Source of the DNA: UBA4823 sp034436035
GTDB lineage: Bacteria > Chloroflexota > Anaerolineae > Anaerolineales > UBA4823
Reading direction: 5' to 3'
Length of the DNA: 8,305 nucleotides
Assembly (NCBI GenBank): GCA_034436035.1
Contig: DAOTVW010000184.1
Coordinates: forward strand, 1 to 8,305
Shown in pieces: positions 6,112-8,305 of this stretch (positions are counted from its first letter, which is position 1; each line of letters starts with the position of its first letter). Position numbers and translations under genes: made by a program. Under the pieces are notes generated by a model. That model had not been told where the DNA came from, ran no database searches, and saw nothing but the letters and a program-made list of their open reading frames with translations.

Positions 6112-6686
6112 TGAAGACATTAAATCGCTGTGGTTGGGAGATCAGTGATCCGTTATATATCCAATATCATGACACGGAGTGGGGCGTCCCTGTTTATGAT
6201 GATAAAAAGCTTTTTGAATTTCTGATCTTAGAAGGTTTTCAAGCTGGACTAAGTTGGATCACAATTCTGCGGAAAAGAGAATCGTTCCGAAAAGCCTTCG
6301 CCAATTTTGACCCAGAAGGCGTAGCGAAGTTTGGCGAAATGGAGATCAATGGACTGATGCTAAATAACGGCATTATTCGCAATCGCCAAAAAATTGAGGC
6401 AGCTATCACAAACGCCCGCGCTTTTCTCCATATCCAAGAGCAATTTGGCAGTTTTTCGACCTATATGTGGCAATTTGTGGATGGCAAACCGATTATCAAC
6501 ACCTGGCATGATCTCGCTGAAATTCCCGCGCAAACCGAATTATCGGAAAAATTAAGCCGCGACCTCAAACAACGCGGTTTTCGATTTGTTGGTCCTACCA
6601 TCGTTTATGCCCACATGCAGGCAGTGGGTATGGTCAATGACCATCTTGTGCATTGTTTTCGCTATTCACAACTCAATACGGTGTGA
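6111..6686 (+). CDS. tag: DNA-3-methyladenine glycosylase I
   Basis: Base-excision-repair enzyme that removes 3-methyladenine from alkylated DNA; cytosolic helix-hairpin-helix-type glycosylase. 191 aa against 187 in E. coli Tag, and collinear with it. The four zinc ligands are conserved at Cys7, His20, His178 and Cys182 (E. coli positions plus 3). The binding-pocket block L-E-G-F-Q-A-G-L-S-W (40-49) includes Glu41, equivalent to E. coli Glu38. W-G-V-P (24-27) and R-G-F-R-F-V-G-P-T near residues 154-162 are also family motifs. ATG 6111 overlaps the atl stop by 1 nt and has GGAGGG 3 nt upstream. An in-frame ATG at 6099 would add four residues but lacks a ribosome site. Co-transcribed with atl from the palindrome-bearing promoter, so probably induced with it. 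Confidence 0.96.
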   Translation: MKTLNRCGWEISDPLYIQYHDTEWGVPVYDDKKLFEFLILEGFQAGLSWITILRKRESFRKAFANFDPEGVAKFGEMEINGLMLNNGIIRNRQKIEAAITNARAFLHIQEQFGSFSTYMWQFVDGKPIINTWHDLAEIPAQTELSEKLSRDLKQRGFRFVGPTIVYAHMQAVGMVNDHLVHCFRYSQLNTV

Positions 6687-6692
6687 TACAAT
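6665..6692 (+). promoter_or_regulatory. Extended -10 promoter at the end of tag
   Basis: TTCACA (6665-6670, five of six), a 16-bp spacer, then TGA-TACAAT (6684-6692), which is an extended -10 (TGn) whose TGA is also the tag stop codon. Transcription would begin near 6699, exactly where the first hairpin of the downstream structured region starts. The next supported gene is more than 300 bp away, so the transcript would be a long leader or a small RNA. Confidence 0.5.
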
Positions 6693-6698
6693 TCGCCC

Positions 6699-6790
6699 GT
6701 TCGCTGATTGAAAATGTATCTTCCGATTAAATCAGCGAGAGCCGGATACGCCGCTTCCGGCTCTCTCTAAGGAGGAGAAGAAGAGAAATC
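6699..6790 (+). ncRNA. Candidate structured RNA or leader: two adjacent hairpins
   Basis: Helix 1 is TCGCTGATT (6701-6709) with AATCAGCGA (6730-6738), 9 bp and a 20-nt loop. Helix 2 is GAGAGCCGGA (6737-6746) with TCCGGCTCTC (6756-6765), 10 bp and a 9-nt loop. The helices abut, share bases 6737-6738, and could stack coaxially. Helix 2 is GC-rich but is followed by a purine run with AAGGAGG (6769-6775), not a U-tract, so it is not a standard terminator. No start codon lies at usable distance after that ribosome-site-like sequence. I cannot match this to a known riboswitch or sRNA family. Options are the 5' leader of a lost gene, an sRNA, or a regulatory leader for ogt. Confidence 0.35.
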
Positions 6791-7029
6791 GCCCTTCGAT
6801 GATTAGTTTACCAGAGATAAGGATTTCTTGCTTGACGCTAAGTATACGATTACCCTACGCTATCCCAACAATTTTGTATAGAATCGTCGCAAAACGAACT
6901 TTTTTACAGGATAACCATGTACATGATGAACCAAAACGATGCTGTTAAAAGTTATCACCTTTCGCCTCTGCAAAAACCATGCCCGCGACTTGGGCTTAAT
7001 TGATGCCGTAACAAATTATTAAGATAGAA
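6791..7029. other. Gene-poor spacer between the hairpins and ogt
   Basis: Together with the preceding hairpins this makes a 343-bp gap between tag and ogt. It holds a 49-codon ORF (6799-6948) with no homology I recognise and no well-spaced ribosome site (AAGGAGG is 23 nt away), a weak promoter-like TTGACG (6832) with TACGCT (6856), and the gene remnant at 6917-7022. No strong promoter for ogt is visible, so ogt may depend on transcription from 6699 or from an unrecognised promoter. Confidence 0.5.
6917..7022 (+). pseudogene. Short decayed N-terminal remnant with a C-P-R-L-G-L motif
   Basis: ATG 6917, with AGGA 5 nt upstream, opens 28 codons ending in Q-K-P-C-P-R-L-G-L-N and a TGA at 7001. 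Removing one T at 7000/7001 extends the frame as G-L-N-D-A-V-T-N-Y before TAA at 7020. From memory this resembles the N-terminal motif C-P-x-L-G-L-x-D-D-x-x-T-x-Y of some Anaerolineae proteins, including LysM-type ones. The fragment therefore looks like the start of such a gene, frameshifted and truncated just before ogt. The reading is tentative. A short real peptide or chance are alternatives. Confidence 0.28.
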
Positions 7030-7575
7030 ATGGAAAGAAAAATGAAATCCCATCATTTACCATCATCAGGCAATGCAATGCTCTTAGAGACCAATCCAAC
7101 CCCTCTCGGGAGTTTGATCTTATCAGCCAGCGCAAATGGTTTGATCGGTCTTGATTTTCAAGCCGATCTCAGTGTCGTTGAGCAAAATTTTATAGAGAAA
7201 GGGTTTACCATCATCAAAGGGGAAAATCCCCTATTAGAAAAAACGCAGCTAGAACTCTTGGAATATTTTTCTGGAAGTAGAAAACAGTTTTCTATACCGA
7301 TTGACTGGAGTGTTCTCCCTGCTTTTCAAGCCAAAGTATTAAAAGCAACCCTTACGATTCCCTTTGGTTCTACACGGACATACGCAGAAATTGCCCAGCA
7401 AATCGGGCATCCAGGTGCAGCCCGTGCCGTCGGCCAGGCTGAGGCGAAAAATCCGATCCCGATTATTATCCCTTGCCATCGTGTTATAGGCAGTGATGGG
7501 AAATTACACGGCTATGGTGCTCCAGGTGGGGTGCAAACCAAAGCATTTTTGCTCCAACACGAAGGAGCCTTATGA
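7030..7575 (+). CDS. ogt: Methylated-DNA--[protein]-cysteine S-methyltransferase (MGMT/Ogt)
   Basis: Suicide repair protein that transfers the alkyl group from O6-alkylguanine in DNA to its own cysteine. 181 aa in two domains: an N-terminal RNase H-like domain (about 17-90) and the DNA-binding domain (about 97-178). The acceptor Cys149 is in I-P-C-H-R-V-I-G. The base-flipping Tyr118 is in T-R-T-Y-A-E-I-A, and the Arg finger is R132 in A-A-R-A-V-G. All hallmark residues are intact, unlike the upstream ATL protein. The start is uncertain: ATG 7030, ATG 7042 (with GGAAAG upstream) and ATG 7078 (where homology begins, M-L-L-E-T-N-P-T-P-L-G) are all in frame. The longest is listed. Its stop overlaps the transporter start (ATGA), so the two are translationally coupled. 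Confidence 0.95.
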   Translation: MERKMKSHHLPSSGNAMLLETNPTPLGSLILSASANGLIGLDFQADLSVVEQNFIEKGFTIIKGENPLLEKTQLELLEYFSGSRKQFSIPIDWSVLPAFQAKVLKATLTIPFGSTRTYAEIAQQIGHPGAARAVGQAEAKNPIPIIIPCHRVIGSDGKLHGYGAPGGVQTKAFLLQHEGAL

Positions 7576-8305
7576 AGCCAAAGGATTGGGCAGCGTTCAT
7601 CTTACTTGGTTTAGTATGGGGTACATCTTTTTTATGGATAAAAATCGCCGTAAAAGAGATTGGGCCATTATTGCTCGTTTCCTTGCGGTTATTGATCGGT
7701 ATTTTAGGATTGCTGGTTTATGTGGGATGGACAAAGCCAAAATTTCCCCTCGATCGTCAAACCTGGATTCAACTGACCATTTTAGGGTTAATCAATAACG
7801 CCATCCCCTATCTTTTAATTTCTTGGGGTGAAATTTATATTGATTCAGCAGTCGCTGCCATTCTCAATAGCACTGCTCCACTATTTACAATGGTTCTGGC
7901 TCACTTCTTCTTAACCGATGATCCAATGACAAGTAAACGTGTCATTGCCTTATTCATCGGATTTCTAGGGATTGTGATTCTAATGGAAAGAGATTTGAAT
8001 GGGGTATTGGTGCGCGGTGTGTTAGGCCAACTGGCTGTTCTAACCGCAGCCGTGTTTTACGCAATCAGCAGTATCTATGCCCGCCGCATTACCAGCGATC
8101 AACCCGCCGCCATTCGTGCCATCATGCCCCTCATCGGTGCGGATATCCTGGTTTGGATGATCACACCCATTGCCGAACATCCTATTGTCTTACCTACCCT
8201 TCCGATAACATGGCTAGCGGTGATCTGGCTGGGGATTATGGGTGTTTCGCTCGCCTATATTCTCTATTTTTATTTATTACATTCCGTTGGCCCGACTCGT
8301 ACTGT
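7572..8305 (+). CDS. EamA/DMT-superfamily transporter, C-terminus cut by window edge
   Basis: Drug/metabolite transporter-superfamily membrane protein with two EamA repeats and about ten transmembrane segments expected. 244 codons are present of the usual 290-310, so the last two or so helices lie outside the window. Typical features are L-V-W-G-T-S-F-L-W-I-K (14-24) in the first helix, S-A-V-A-A-I-L-N-S-T-A-P-L-F-T (about 93-107) in the middle of repeat one, and the start of the second repeat near 155. The substrate cannot be predicted; family members export amino acids, metabolites or drugs. The ATG at 7572 overlaps the ogt stop by 4 nt and has GAAGGAG (7561-7567) upstream, so it sits in one operon with ogt. 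No functional link to alkylation repair is established. Confidence 0.93.
   Translation, partial: MKPKDWAAFILLGLVWGTSFLWIKIAVKEIGPLLLVSLRLLIGILGLLVYVGWTKPKFPLDRQTWIQLTILGLINNAIPYLLISWGEIYIDSAVAAILNSTAPLFTMVLAHFFLTDDPMTSKRVIALFIGFLGIVILMERDLNGVLVRGVLGQLAVLTAAVFYAISSIYARRITSDQPAAIRAIMPLIGADILVWMITPIAEHPIVLPTLPITWLAVIWLGIMGVSLAYILYFYLLHSVGPTRT

Noticed and set aside
6737..6765. GC-rich hairpin as the rho-independent terminator of tag
   Set aside because: It is followed by TCTCTAAGGAGG, not a T-tract, and a good promoter precedes it, so a leader or RNA role fits better.
6832..6861. TTGACG ... TACGCT as a promoter for ogt
   Set aside because: The -10 matches only three of six bases and the start would be about 160 nt upstream of ogt; too weak to list as a feature.
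6799..6948. 49-codon ORF between tag and ogt
   Set aside because: The nearest Shine-Dalgarno is 23 nt away, no homology is recognised, and it overlaps the better-initiated remnant at 6917.
7493..7798. 101-codon ORF across the ogt/transporter junction
   Set aside because: Out-of-frame shadow of ogt and the EamA gene, both of which have strong family motifs.

Overview
The window looks like chromosomal DNA of a Chloroflexota bacterium, most likely class Anaerolineae, with moderate GC. This rests on remembered resemblance only: the style of the MurJ protein, the small Trp-type alkyltransferase-like protein ending in K-R-F-G-W-E-G, and a remnant carrying a C-P-R-L-G-L motif. No phylogenetic marker is present. 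No rRNA, tRNA, CRISPR array, insertion sequence or phage gene was seen. Both ends cut through genes.

Layout. 1-1145 (minus): most of an acetyl-CoA acetyltransferase (thiolase), missing its C-terminus. It is preceded by a 104-bp spacer holding a 10-bp hairpin and a possible 22-codon leader ORF. 1250-1744 (minus): a HIT-family nucleotide hydrolase or phosphorylase. A roughly 275-bp divergent control region follows. 2021-3541 (plus): xseA-xseB, both subunits of exonuclease VII. 3646-4089 (plus): a small DUF212/YuiD-type 'divergent PAP2' membrane protein with its own promoter. It converges, with a 5-bp gap, on murJ (4095-5675, minus), the putative lipid II flippase. 5764-6686 (plus): an atl-tag operon (alkyltransferase-like protein, then 3-methyladenine glycosylase I) with a 1-nt overlap. 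6687-7029: a gene-poor stretch with a promoter, two adjacent hairpins and a gene remnant. 7030-8305 (plus): ogt (active O6-methylguanine methyltransferase), overlapping by 4 nt an EamA-type drug/metabolite transporter that runs off the window.

Functional theme. Five of the ten main genes act in DNA repair. ATL, Tag and Ogt together form an alkylation-damage cluster. Tag excises 3-methyladenine. Ogt (PCHR motif, Cys149) reverses O6-alkylguanine. The Cys-less ATL (Trp70 in place of Cys) probably flags O6-alkylguanine for nucleotide excision repair. The best regulatory signal is in front of atl: TTGACA, 17 bp, TATCAT, with the perfect palindrome GAACAATTGTTC in the spacer. That palindrome fits the GAAC-N4-GTTC core of Gram-positive-type LexA (SOS) boxes. 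The predicted transcription start falls on the A of the atl ATG, so the operon may be both SOS-controlled and leaderless. The other part of the window most worth pursuing is the promoter plus double-hairpin RNA candidate at 6665-6790.
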